A stretch of DNA of 20,192 nucleotides from CAZAGT01 sp964484515. Its GTDB lineage: Bacteria > Desulfobacterota > DSM-4660 > Desulfatiglandales > HGW-15. Positions within the stretch are counted from its first letter, which is position 1. Each line of letters starts with the position of its first letter. The stretch covers positions 1 through 20,192 of the forward strand of contig CAZAGT010000049.1 of the NCBI GenBank assembly GCA_964484515.1, given 5' to 3'. The translations under genes and the position numbers were made by a program. The notes below the pieces were generated by a model. That model had not been told where the DNA came from. It saw only the letters and a program-made list of their open reading frames with translations, and did no database searches. Below, piece after piece: positions 7,058 to 14,428 of the stretch.

Positions 7058-8284
7058 CTAAAACTCAAGATCAAGAACAAGCGGTTTACCGTTCTGCTTC
7101 GCCTGACGGGCCATTTCATAGGCCCGGTTGTAGGAAGAGGCCACGACCTCCCAAGAGACCACCTCATCCAGGTATTTCTTGAGATTTTCGCCGAGCTCCA
7201 TCCGTAGATCCTCGTTGCAGGCGAGTTCGATGACCCTCTCTCTGAGCATCTTCTTCGTGGTGAAGAGGAGCCCGCCGTCGCTTTCAAGGGTCTGGGCGGT
7301 CAACCCCTCCATGGGGGCCGTGGTGATGTACGGTTTGTTCAGGGCGATGATGCGGGCCAGAGTCCCCGATTGGGTCTCATCCGTCGACGGAAGCACGATG
7401 AAATCGCACACGGCCATCATCTTATAGTAAACCTCTCCGCGGGGGACGAATTCGTAGTAGCGGGCGATACCTTTCTGCTCGAGCCGTAAGGCTTCGGTCT
7501 TCCAATATTCATATTGGTTAAGGTGATTCGGGTCGCGCATGGTCCCGGCGGCCAGTAAATCCCAGTCCATACCGGTGCGCACCATGATTTCCTCATGAAT
7601 CGATTCCCACATCGAAAGCAGGATATCCCAACGCTTGTTGGACTGGATCCAACCGATCATCCCCACCACGTGCTTGGCTAGGCCCTTCTCCTCCAGGCCC
7701 AATTCCTCTCTTAGGGCGGGTATCTCATGTACGCCCCAACGTTTGTCCGCCCGCGCCCCATGGGGAATCACCATGATATTGCGCGGCGTTGTCCACCCGT
7801 ACCCGGGAAAAGTCCAGTCCAGACGCCATCGTTGATAGTGGCATTTGAAAAAGACGATGTCGCTCCGCTGGCAGAGACCATAAATGAAATTGGCCTCGCT
7901 GTCCCGCAGCCGCCCATGAACGGTGTGGGGTTCGACGACGATGGGATAATCGCTGATGGCCTCCAACAGAGTGAGGAATCCCTCGTTGTTGTCGCCGATG
8001 CCTCGTTGGTCGTGGTATTCGTAGAGCCCGTACTCGTGCTCCAAATGAACGGCGTACGGATTAAGCTCCTCGATCTTCTCGGCGACAGGCCGCCACCAGT
8101 CCCAACGGCGCATGTCGATGATAGGAAATACACCCTCTCCGCGTCCATCCGTGTGGCTGATCACCAGCACATCGCGCTGCGGATTGGCTTTTTGGATAAA
8201 CTCCCTGGCCTCCTCGGTGAACGTACCGATCCCACACAGCCGGGGTGGGTAGGAACTGACCATGACGATCGGATCTAACGCCAT
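7058..8284 (-). CDS. GT4-like glycosyltransferase, 408 aa
   Basis: Predicted GT-B fold glycosyltransferase. The N-terminus carries S-Y-P-P-R-L-C17-G-I-G-T-F-T, and residues 82-90 read E-H-E-Y-G-L-Y-E-Y. Both signatures recur in the upstream 774-aa enzyme, which marks the two as relatives. The C-terminal donor domain includes G-M-I-G-W-I-Q-S-N-K-R-W-D, then L-P-S-T-D-E-T-Q-S-G-T-L-A-R-I-I-A-L-N-K-P-Y-I-T-T. The usual E-x7-E is replaced by an S-G-T-L-A-R-type loop, as in a subset of GT4 proteins. Its ATG lies 2 bp after the stop of the upstream gene, so translation is probably coupled. The product may act as an obligate partner or consecutive transferase on the same glycan; substrate is unknown. 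Confidence 0.85.
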   Translation of the reverse strand: MALDPIVMVSSYPPRLCGIGTFTEEAREFIQKANPQRDVLVISHTDGRGEGVFPIIDMRRWDWWRPVAEKIEELNPYAVHLEHEYGLYEYHDQRGIGDNNEGFLTLLEAISDYPIVVEPHTVHGRLRDSEANFIYGLCQRSDIVFFKCHYQRWRLDWTFPGYGWTTPRNIMVIPHGARADKRWGVHEIPALREELGLEEKGLAKHVVGMIGWIQSNKRWDILLSMWESIHEEIMVRTGMDWDLLAAGTMRDPNHLNQYEYWKTEALRLEQKGIARYYEFVPRGEVYYKMMAVCDFIVLPSTDETQSGTLARIIALNKPYITTAPMEGLTAQTLESDGGLLFTTKKMLRERVIELACNEDLRMELGENLKKYLDEVVSWEVVASSYNRAYEMARQAKQNGKPLVLDLEF

Positions 8285-8286
8285 AT

Positions 8287-10611
8287 CTATCTTTCTCTAT
8301 GTTCGCCCGACGTCGCTTCGTTCGCTTCGCCCTCCTCGGCAGCGGCTCCAACGCCGAGTAGGGAGTACATCTCAAACAGTGAAAGCAACCAGGCCAGTGT
8401 GGACTCGGCACCCTGATTTTGATTGGCGCCGTCGGCCGTCAGGGCATCCCGACACCCTCCGGTCCGATGATCGTAGAGAGGTGCATCGAAATCGTTGCGG
8501 CCCAGGAACCACTCAAAGCATCGCTCTGCTTCTGCGACCCACTGCCGATCCGAGGTCACCTTGTAGGCCTCGATGCAGGCGTCGATCATGTTTTGGACCT
8601 CCAGAGGCTGTTGGTCAAACCGGGCCCGTTTGCCGTCCCGGGGGTACCATCCGTGGTTTCCAATCGGTGTGAAATGTCCTTTCGGGTCGGTCTGAATTTG
8701 CAACAGCCATGCCAGGGTGTGCAACCCGGCCTCAATCATCTCCGGCTTGTAGAGCCAGCGCCCGGACAGTAGAAGTGCCTGCGAGATCCGGGCATTGGCA
8801 TAGGTAACGGTATCCTCAATCCAGGGCCAGTCGTCGGTCGCATTCTGTTGGTACATGTCGAACAGCCGGTTGGCGAGTGTCGCTCGAATCCGGCGCACCT
8901 CGCTGTCACCGCTGAATTGACTCAGGTAGGCGTGGATGCCTACCAGTGCGAAGGCCAGGGAGCGTGGATTGTCGAACTCGTTCATCACGCAAAGGGCCTT
9001 GTTGAAAACCGTCATGGCGATTCCCGTATAACTCTCCGATTTGGCGTGACCGATCGTCATGCCGAGTCCCCAGATGGCACGGCCATGACTGTCCTCACTG
9101 CCGGCCTCCTCCAGCCACCTGCGGTCGTAGCCCATGAAGTTACGAAATCGGCCGTTATCCTCATTAAAGGCATAATGTACGAAGCTCAGGTAACGACAGG
9201 TCATGTCGAACAGCTCGCTGTTGAACGATACGTAGTCCTGGGCCTTGACCACGGCTATCAGGGCGCGTGCGTTATCGTCAGTACAGTAACCATGGGTGCG
9301 GTCGGGAACAATGAATTTCGCATGCTGCAGGATGCCGACATCATCGGTCATCAGCTTGAGATGACCAAGATTCGGCTTGGGCATTTCGGGCAGAACAACG
9401 CGTTCGGTCTTCGCGTAGAAGACGGGCCGCGGCTTCAGCTCACGCTCATTCTTGACTTCCGCGAAAAGCTCCAAGTACCTTCCGGCCACTTCCTTCCAAA
9501 CCATCTTGCGACAGAAATCATAGGCCCGCTTGCGCATGGCGTGCCGTTCAATCTCGTTATCAAGGAGGTCGTTCACATGAGCGGCGAGGGCCTCCGCGTC
9601 GCGAAAGGGCACGAGTCGGCCCCGCCCGTCCGCAAGCATCTCTTCGGCGTACCAATAGGGTGTCGAGACGGTCGCCTTCCCGGAGCCAAGGGCGTAAGCC
9701 AGGGTACCGGAGGTGATTTGGTCCCGGCTCAGATATGGGGTCACGTAAAGATCGGCTGAGCCCAAGAATTCACACAACTCTTTGAGATCGACGAAACGGT
9801 TGTGGAAGATGACGTGGTTTTCCACCCGGTGCTCTTTGGCCCTGAGCTGAAGGGACGTACGGTAGGCCTCGCCTTCCACCTGCAAAATGTGGGGATGGGT
9901 AGCCCCTAAAACGACATAGGCCGTATCGGGGTGTTGTCGTACAATCACAGGTAGGGCATCGATCATCTGCTCGATCCCTTTACCCGGGCCGACCAGGCCA
10001 AAAGTCAGAATAACCTTGCGTCCCGCCACCCCGAATTGATCCTTGTAGTAGTTCGGATCCACAAAGGGGACATCCGGAATCCCGTGATGGATCAGGGCGA
10101 CCTTCTCTTTAGGGAAGCTGTAGACCTCGTGCAGGATCTCCTTGGCCTTGTGACTCATGACCACCAATCGGTCGGAGATCCGCCCGATCTCCTCGAGGAC
10201 CGCACGCTGACCCTGGTCCGGTTCCGCCAGGACCGTATGACACGTCGTGACTACCGGCATCCGCAGGTGACGAAGCAGTTCGAGGATGTGGCCACCGTAT
10301 TTGCCACCATAAATCCCGTACTCATGCTGGAGACTAACCGTATCCACTTGGTTGATATTGAGAAAATCAGCGGCCAGGCGGTAATCGGCGAGGCTCTTTT
10401 GGTCCAGTTCAAAGCGAACTTCAGTGGGATAAGGATAGCCTTCGGGGACGTCGTTCATGGCCATGGCCCAGCAATCCATTCCCGATGCTTCAGCCGTCAC
10501 GGCGCTCATGAGGTCACTGGTGAACGTTGCAATGCCGCAGCGACGAGGGAGATAATTGCCGATAAAGGCAACGTTGCGCGGTGCGGCCCCTTCGGATCCA
10601 TTCTCGCTCAT
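8287..10611 (-). CDS. glycosyltransferase (GT4) fused to C-terminal alpha-helical glycosidase-like domain, 774 aa
   Basis: Two-domain protein. Residues 10-385 form a GT-B glycosyltransferase: P-R-R-C-G-I-A-T-F-T near 22-31, Q-H-E-Y-G-I-Y-G-G near 95-103, F-G-L-V-G-P-G-K-G near 204-212, then S-G-T-L-A-Y-A-L-G-S-G-K-A. Residues about 440-760 form a helical domain with motifs typical of alpha/alpha-barrel sugar enzymes: Y-C-T-D-D-N-A-R-A-L, E-D-S-H-G-R-A-I-W, W-P-W-I-E-D, and N-Q-N-Q-G-A-E-S-T-L-A-W. I chose the ATG at 10611 because GGAG lies 7 nt before it; the frame extends to 10722 without a ribosome binding site and with a poor N-terminus. It heads the operon behind the promoter at 10746-10774. 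The fusion suggests that synthesis and trimming or acceptor binding are linked. The helical domain could be catalytic or only carbohydrate-binding. Confidence 0.87.
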   Translation of the reverse strand: MSENGSEGAAPRNVAFIGNYLPRRCGIATFTSDLMSAVTAEASGMDCWAMAMNDVPEGYPYPTEVRFELDQKSLADYRLAADFLNINQVDTVSLQHEYGIYGGKYGGHILELLRHLRMPVVTTCHTVLAEPDQGQRAVLEEIGRISDRLVVMSHKAKEILHEVYSFPKEKVALIHHGIPDVPFVDPNYYKDQFGVAGRKVILTFGLVGPGKGIEQMIDALPVIVRQHPDTAYVVLGATHPHILQVEGEAYRTSLQLRAKEHRVENHVIFHNRFVDLKELCEFLGSADLYVTPYLSRDQITSGTLAYALGSGKATVSTPYWYAEEMLADGRGRLVPFRDAEALAAHVNDLLDNEIERHAMRKRAYDFCRKMVWKEVAGRYLELFAEVKNERELKPRPVFYAKTERVVLPEMPKPNLGHLKLMTDDVGILQHAKFIVPDRTHGYCTDDNARALIAVVKAQDYVSFNSELFDMTCRYLSFVHYAFNEDNGRFRNFMGYDRRWLEEAGSEDSHGRAIWGLGMTIGHAKSESYTGIAMTVFNKALCVMNEFDNPRSLAFALVGIHAYLSQFSGDSEVRRIRATLANRLFDMYQQNATDDWPWIEDTVTYANARISQALLLSGRWLYKPEMIEAGLHTLAWLLQIQTDPKGHFTPIGNHGWYPRDGKRARFDQQPLEVQNMIDACIEAYKVTSDRQWVAEAERCFEWFLGRNDFDAPLYDHRTGGCRDALTADGANQNQGAESTLAWLLSLFEMYSLLGVGAAAEEGEANEATSGEHRER

Positions 10612-10745
10612 CAACCTTCTCCAAAAACTCAATACCTCCACTCGGTCCACTCCAATCACGAGAGGGAGGCTTGATTTCGTTGCGATATCCTCAGCCGGAC
10701 AACCTCTGGCGGGCGCCGACATAGAGGCAGCAATCAGAAAATAGA

Positions 10746-10774
10746 ATTATACCAATTTTATTTAAAGAAATCAA
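10746..10774 (-). promoter_or_regulatory. sigma-70 promoter of the glycosyltransferase operon
   Basis: On the minus strand, TTGATT (10769-10774), 17 bp, then a perfect TATAAT (10746-10751) preceded by TGG, giving an extended -10. Initiation is expected near 10739, leaving a leader of about 128 nt before the chosen ATG at 10611. Confidence 0.75.
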
Positions 10775-10991
10775 TAACAAAGAGACATATCGAGGCAGGA
10801 GCGAAGCGGGACTTCGGGATACCCCGTCAAAAATCCACCGCTCTTTCTCATGGTGCTGACTGGATCGTGATTTCGACCCACCTCACTCCATCATGATTAG
10901 CGACTAAATATCAACGGCTTAAACGGCATCCACCCTTTGAGCCTGGAAATGGGCGGGAGCTATGGACAGAATGAGGGAGGTGTTCATTCAC

Positions 10992-11007
10992 TGGCATGTT
11001 TATTGCG
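10992..11007 (+). promoter_or_regulatory. sigma-54-like (-24/-12) promoter upstream of mreB
   Basis: TGGCATG, four bases, TTGCG: the GG and GC doublets are exactly 10 bp apart, as the -24/-12 consensus TGGCACG-N4-TTGCA requires. Two positions deviate (T for C; G for A at the end). Initiation would be near 11018, about 260 bp before mreB. Confidence 0.5.
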
Positions 11008-11160
11008 TGAGGGTGTCCATTTGACACATGCAATACGCTCTATCAGTGTCATTTTGGTGCAAGGCTGATATCCCGGATTGCGCTTGAAATCACATATAGA
11101 TAAAAAGATCATGATCCTTATTAGTTAAAGTGATTTTGTGCTCCCTTTTTCCAAAAAAAA

Positions 11161-11169
11161 TGCTAGACT
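11161..11169 (+). promoter_or_regulatory. possible extended -10 for mreB
   Basis: TGCTAGACT fits the extended -10 form TGnTAnnnT. No convincing -35 lies at 16-18 bp. It could give mreB a housekeeping promoter with a leader of about 105 nt. Confidence 0.3.
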
Positions 11170-11280
11170 TAAGTTTTATGGGCCTCTTTCGAGACCTCGT
11201 GTCCCGGCCGATGGGGCGACGCTTTACCGTCGATTCATGAACCACTGCCAAGAAGCCTAGGAGAAAGGAAAAGGACCAGG

Positions 11281-12315
11281 ATGTTTTTTGACACCGTTTT
11301 GGGCATGTTTTCTCATGATTTGGCCATCGATCTGGGTACGGCCAATACGCTCGTATATGTGAAGAATAGGGGCATTGTCTTGGATGAACCTTCGGTCGTG
11401 GCGGTCAAGCGAAACGATCGGGGGGCTACCGACGTCTTGGCCGTCGGCAAAGAGGCCAAGATGATGCTTGGTCGCACCCCTGGGAACATTGTAGCGATTC
11501 GTCCCATGAAGGACGGTGTCATCGCGGATTTTGAGATCACCGAGGCCATGCTCCGCTATTTCATCAGAAAGGTCCACGACCGAAGGACTTTTGTGCGCCC
11601 GCGGATCATCATCGGGGTACCGAGCGGTATCACCCAGGTCGAAAAGAGAGCGGTTCGCGAGTCTGCCGACTCGGCCGGTGCCAGGGAGGTCTTCTTCATC
11701 GAGGAACCGATGGCCGCGGCGATCGGCGCGGGATTGCCCGTGACAGAGCCCGCCGCCAATATGGTGGTCGATATCGGGGGCGGGACTACGGAAGTGGCCG
11801 TCATATCGCTGGCCGGCATCGTTTACAGCAAATCGGTGCGCGTTGCCGGCGACGACATGGATGAGGCTGTCATCCAGCATATCAAGCGAAAGTATAATCT
11901 GCTCATCGGCCAGAGCACCGCCGAGGTCATCAAGATGAGCATCGGCAATGCTTTTCCTTCAGATGAAATCGACACGATCGAGGTCAAGGGAAGGGACTTG
12001 ATCACGGGAATCCCGAAGATCTTGACCATCGATTCGAAGGAAATCCGCGAAGCGATCTCCGAACAGGTAAACGTCATCATCGGAACGGTCCGCACGGCCC
12101 TTGAGCAGATGCCCCCTGAATTAGCTGCCGATCTGGTCGATAAGGGGATCGTGTTGACCGGCGGTGGTTCACTATTGAAGAACCTGGATTCCCTTTTGCG
12201 GGAAGAGACCAAGCTCCCCATTATCATCACGGAAGACCCGCTGACGGCCGTCGCCGTGGGTGCGGGCAAGGCCCTCCGCAACCTCTCCATTCTGAAGGAA
12301 GTCGCCACTCACTAA
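11281..12315 (+). CDS. mreB: rod shape-determining actin homologue MreB
   Basis: Bacterial actin that polymerises under the inner membrane and guides lateral cell-wall synthesis. At 344 aa it matches the usual length. It starts M-F-F-D-T-V-L-G-M-F-S-H-D-L-A-I-D-L-G-T-A-N-T, with the amphipathic N-terminal stretch followed by the phosphate-1 loop D17-L-G-T-A-N-T. Also visible are G-V-P-S-G-I-T (connect region), V-V-D-I-G-G-G-T-T-E-V-A-V (phosphate-2) and V-L-T-G-G-G-S-L-L-K-N-L (adenosine motif). A purine-rich GGAGAAAGGAAAAGGACCAGG precursor region provides the ribosome binding site. The gene is not followed by mreC, mreD, pbp2 or rodA; a TetR/RND operon comes next. It is therefore either a dispersed mre locus or one of several MreB paralogues. 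Confidence 0.97.
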   Translation: MFFDTVLGMFSHDLAIDLGTANTLVYVKNRGIVLDEPSVVAVKRNDRGATDVLAVGKEAKMMLGRTPGNIVAIRPMKDGVIADFEITEAMLRYFIRKVHDRRTFVRPRIIIGVPSGITQVEKRAVRESADSAGAREVFFIEEPMAAAIGAGLPVTEPAANMVVDIGGGTTEVAVISLAGIVYSKSVRVAGDDMDEAVIQHIKRKYNLLIGQSTAEVIKMSIGNAFPSDEIDTIEVKGRDLITGIPKILTIDSKEIREAISEQVNVIIGTVRTALEQMPPELAADLVDKGIVLTGGGSLLKNLDSLLREETKLPIIITEDPLTAVAVGAGKALRNLSILKEVATH

Positions 12316-12447
12316 TTGACTTCAATTCAAGAATAGTCTTCTTTCCCCGAAGTCCTGCCATAACGTGTTTTCTACAGCCTGCCGCGGAATCTTCTGTTGG
12401 AGGTGGGAGGTCTGAGGCCAAGAGAAGAGACTTCAATTTTCCCTTTC

Positions 12448-12475
12448 ACCTTCAGCCTTCAACCTTCAGACCTTT
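12448..12475 (+). repeat. 7-bp tandem units of ACCTTCA type
   Basis: Consecutive units ACCTTCA, GCCTTCA, ACCTTCA and GACCTTT downstream of mreB. On the other strand it reads TGAAGG repeats. A related tract with ACCTTCG and GCCTTCC occurs at 19710. Confidence 0.5.
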
Positions 12476-12502
12476 TTATACTCAGCAATGACGAAGGATG
12501 AG

Positions 12503-12614
12503 GATAAAGCAGCCCTTCGGTGTTACTCAGGGCCGTGAGTATGTTGAGGCAGATGGGGTCTCCCGGCAGCCCCTCATGCCCATTCGGGATGCTCTCGGCT
12601 GAAGCTGCTTTGTC
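12503..12614 (+). ncRNA. possible structured RNA closed by an 11-bp helix
   Basis: GATAAAGCAGC (12503-12513) pairs with GCTGCTTTGTC (12604-12614) over 11 bp with one wobble. The helix can continue after a 2-nt bulge through TTC (12516-12518) and GAA (12601-12603). Inside are a hairpin TACTCA/TGAGTA (12524-12529 with 12536-12541) and a hairpin CCC/GGG with a CAT/ATG extension (12575-12591). It matches no RNA family I recognise. It could be a small RNA, a leader element or a chance fold; the strand is not determined. Confidence 0.3.
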
Positions 12615-12677
12615 ACATCGTATTTGCATTACCCATTAGAAACGCTCAAGAAAATACCACCTCCTGCAGGAAAAGGG

Positions 12678-12706
12678 TTGACAAGAGGGTCTAGATATCG
12701 AAAATT
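12678..12706 (+). promoter_or_regulatory. promoter of the TetR-RND operon
   Basis: A perfect TTGACA (12678-12683) is followed after 17 bp by AAAATT (12701-12706), a poor -10. The -10 touches the palindromic operator at 12706-12721, as expected for a repressed promoter. Confidence 0.5.
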
Positions 12707-12721
12707 ACCTACCGGTAGGTA
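12706..12721 (+). promoter_or_regulatory. TetR-type operator, 16-bp perfect palindrome
   Basis: TACCTACCGGTAGGTA is perfectly self-complementary, and the half-site TACCTACC extends into a further partial copy GGTAG at 12722-12726. Position at the -10 and just upstream of the TetR start fits autoregulation by the gene at 12747. Confidence 0.75.
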
Positions 12722-12746
12722 GGTAGACCTATAATGAAATGAATTT

Positions 12747-13370
12747 GTGCTCAAAAAACGGCAATCAGTGCCTGCTCAGACAAAACAGATAGATCCGTCA
12801 AAAAGCCCAAAGCGAAGGTTGATCGGTGCGGCGATCGCCCTGTTTGCAGAGAAGGGGTATGCCAGCACGTCGGTCAATGAGATCGTCACGCAGGCCGACG
12901 TGAGCAAACCGGTCCTCTACTACTATTTCGGCAGCAAGGAGGGCATGTTTCATGCAATCCTGGACTGGGCCAGCGAGCGACAGGAGGTCATCCTCGCCGA
13001 GGCCCTCAAGATGCCCGGGACCGCCTTGGATCGGCTCCAGTTTCTCTATCAACGGATTTATCAAGGCCTGATAGAGAATCCGAATCTCTTTAAGATGATT
13101 CACAATCTGATCTTCGGACCACCGCAAGGGGCGCCTCCGTATGATTTTAGACAATATCACGGCCGGCTTGCCGATACGATTAAAAGGATCTTTCTTGAGG
13201 GCCGCGCCCGCAACGAACTAGCTCCTGCGAATCCGGATGATGTTGCCATCCTTGTCTTGGGGGTCATCGATTTTTGCATTCGGTTGGGACGGGTAGGCCA
13301 AGAGCAAATGGATCCGGACAGATCTAAGCGTCTGTTGAATCTGGTATTCAGAGGTTTGGAGCGGAAGTGA
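12747..13370 (+). CDS. TetR/AcrR-family transcriptional repressor
   Basis: Predicted ligand-responsive repressor of the adjacent efflux genes. The 207-aa protein has an N-terminal TetR HTH: A-L-F-A-E-K-G-Y-A-S-T-S-V-N-E-I-V-T-Q-A near residues 31-50, then D-V-S-K-P-V-L-Y-Y-Y-F-G-S-K-E near 51-65, followed by an all-helical ligand and dimer domain. The start is GTG at 12747, with no clear Shine-Dalgarno sequence; no better start exists before the HTH. It overlaps the adaptor gene (GTG start at 13367 within its stop region), so repressor, adaptor and pump form one operon. The palindrome at 12706-12721 is its likely operator. The inducer is unknown. Confidence 0.92.
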   Translation: MLKKRQSVPAQTKQIDPSKSPKRRLIGAAIALFAEKGYASTSVNEIVTQADVSKPVLYYYFGSKEGMFHAILDWASERQEVILAEALKMPGTALDRLQFLYQRIYQGLIENPNLFKMIHNLIFGPPQGAPPYDFRQYHGRLADTIKRIFLEGRARNELAPANPDDVAILVLGVIDFCIRLGRVGQEQMDPDRSKRLLNLVFRGLERK

Positions 13371-14428
13371 AAATGACGAAATCACAGCTGAGCGCCATGC
13401 TCATTCCGGCGGCCCTCTTCACCGCCCTGCTCACGAGCGGCTGCAAAGATACTGAGACCAACGCTCAGACGCAAACGATTGCGACTCCTATTCACGCGGT
13501 CCAAGTCTCCGTGGTGAATGTCATGCCGACACCCATCAAGGACGTCCTTGTATTGCCGGGTACCACCGAGGCTTGGCAAGACGTTCGCGTCGCCGCTGAG
13601 GCCGGCGGACGCATCGATTGGATCGGCATCCAGGAGGGAGACACCGTCAAGAAGGGGCAGGCCCTGGCCGGGATCGATAGCTCCGTCCACAAAGTCTCAC
13701 TTGATCGCGCTGAGGCCGCTTTCAAGCTGGCCGATGATCTTTGCCAGCGTCGGGAGCAGCTTTTTGAGCAGAAGATGATCGCCCGCGAAGACCTCGATCG
13801 GAGCATAACCGAGAGGACCCTTGCCCGCGACAGCCTCAGACAGGCCAGGGTCGAGCATGATCGTTGCTGCATCAAGGCCCCGATCGATGGAATCATCAAT
13901 CACCTCTATGTTGACGCAGGGGAGTTTGTCGCGCGGGGTGATCCTATGGTCGACATCGTGAACGTGGACAAGATCAAGATCCACATCCACGTGCCTGAGC
14001 TCGACGTACGGTATCTGAGTCCCGGACAAGCGACAAGGGTCACCATCGATGCCTTTCCCGACCGCGAGCTCCCTGGAATCGTGGATTTCATCGCGTTCAA
14101 GGCCGATCCGACCACGAAGACCTTCCTGGCAAAGATCGTGGTCGATAACGCCGCTCACCTCATCAGACCAGGAATGATCGGCCGCGTGGCCTTGCTGCGC
14201 CGCGTCGTAGCCGATGCCCTCGTTGCCCCTCTGTTCGCCCTGGTGGACAAAGGGGGTGAACGACTCCTGTTCGTTGAAAAGGATGGGGTGGCCCATGCAC
14301 GGACCGTCGCCCTCGGCATCATTGACGGAGATCGGGTCCAAATAGCGGAAGGCCTTGAACCGGGAGACCGCTTGATCGTCGTTGGTCAGACCGAAGTAGA
14401 AGAGGGGATGAAGGTCCTGGTCAGATGA
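13367..14428 (+). CDS. RND efflux periplasmic adaptor lipoprotein (membrane fusion protein)
   Basis: Periplasmic adaptor linking the RND pump to an outer-membrane channel. Residues 1-26 are a lipoprotein signal ending in the lipobox L-L-T-S-G-C26, so it should be anchored in the inner membrane by lipid. The biotinyl/lipoyl-like half-motifs follow (V-R-V-A-A-E-A-G-G-R-I and E-G-D-T-V-K-K-G-Q-A-L-A-G-I-D), then a helical hairpin of about 100-160, the second lipoyl half (C-C-I-K-A-P-I-D-G-I-I), and the beta-barrel and membrane-proximal domains. The GTG at 13367 has GGAG 5 nt upstream; an ATG at 13373 is the alternative. It overlaps the pump gene by 4 bp (ATGA). Confidence 0.93.
   Translation: MKMTKSQLSAMLIPAALFTALLTSGCKDTETNAQTQTIATPIHAVQVSVVNVMPTPIKDVLVLPGTTEAWQDVRVAAEAGGRIDWIGIQEGDTVKKGQALAGIDSSVHKVSLDRAEAAFKLADDLCQRREQLFEQKMIAREDLDRSITERTLARDSLRQARVEHDRCCIKAPIDGIINHLYVDAGEFVARGDPMVDIVNVDKIKIHIHVPELDVRYLSPGQATRVTIDAFPDRELPGIVDFIAFKADPTTKTFLAKIVVDNAAHLIRPGMIGRVALLRRVVADALVAPLFALVDKGGERLLFVEKDGVAHARTVALGIIDGDRVQIAEGLEPGDRLIVVGQTEVEEGMKVLVR

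Larger units (their letters stand above)
10775..11280. other. non-coding divergent region upstream of mreB
   Basis: About 500 bp between the glycosyltransferase-operon promoter and mreB, with no credible gene. It holds the sigma-54-like site at 10992-11007, a partly overlapping inverted repeat (8-bp arms at 11002-11009 and 11027-11034), a GATCATGATC palindrome near 11108, and an extended -10 at 11161. The large distance to mreB leaves room for a leader RNA or small RNA. Confidence 0.5.
12316..12746. other. non-coding gap between mreB and the TetR operon
   Basis: 430 bp without a credible gene. It holds a 7-bp repeat tract (12448-12475), a possible structured RNA (12503-12614), and the promoter and palindromic operator of the TetR operon (12678-12721). 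Confidence 0.6.

Noticed and set aside
8848..9759. Long plus-strand open frame (303 codons) antisense to the 774-aa glycosyltransferase
   Set aside because: It overlaps fully with a gene showing clear family motifs; the antisense translation shows no domain or ribosome binding site and reflects codon bias in GC-rich DNA. The same applies to 10036-10674.
12448..12475. Period-7 tracts as a CRISPR array
   Set aside because: Units are 7 bp, contiguous and degenerate, with no spacers and no cas genes.
12730..12735. Perfect TATAAT just before the TetR start
   Set aside because: No -35 at suitable distance, and initiation would fall at or after the start codon.
13697..14341. Minus-strand frames across the adaptor and pump genes (also 14530-15129 and 15184-15654)
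   Set aside because: They are shadows of well-supported efflux genes, with His/Asp-rich low-quality translations.
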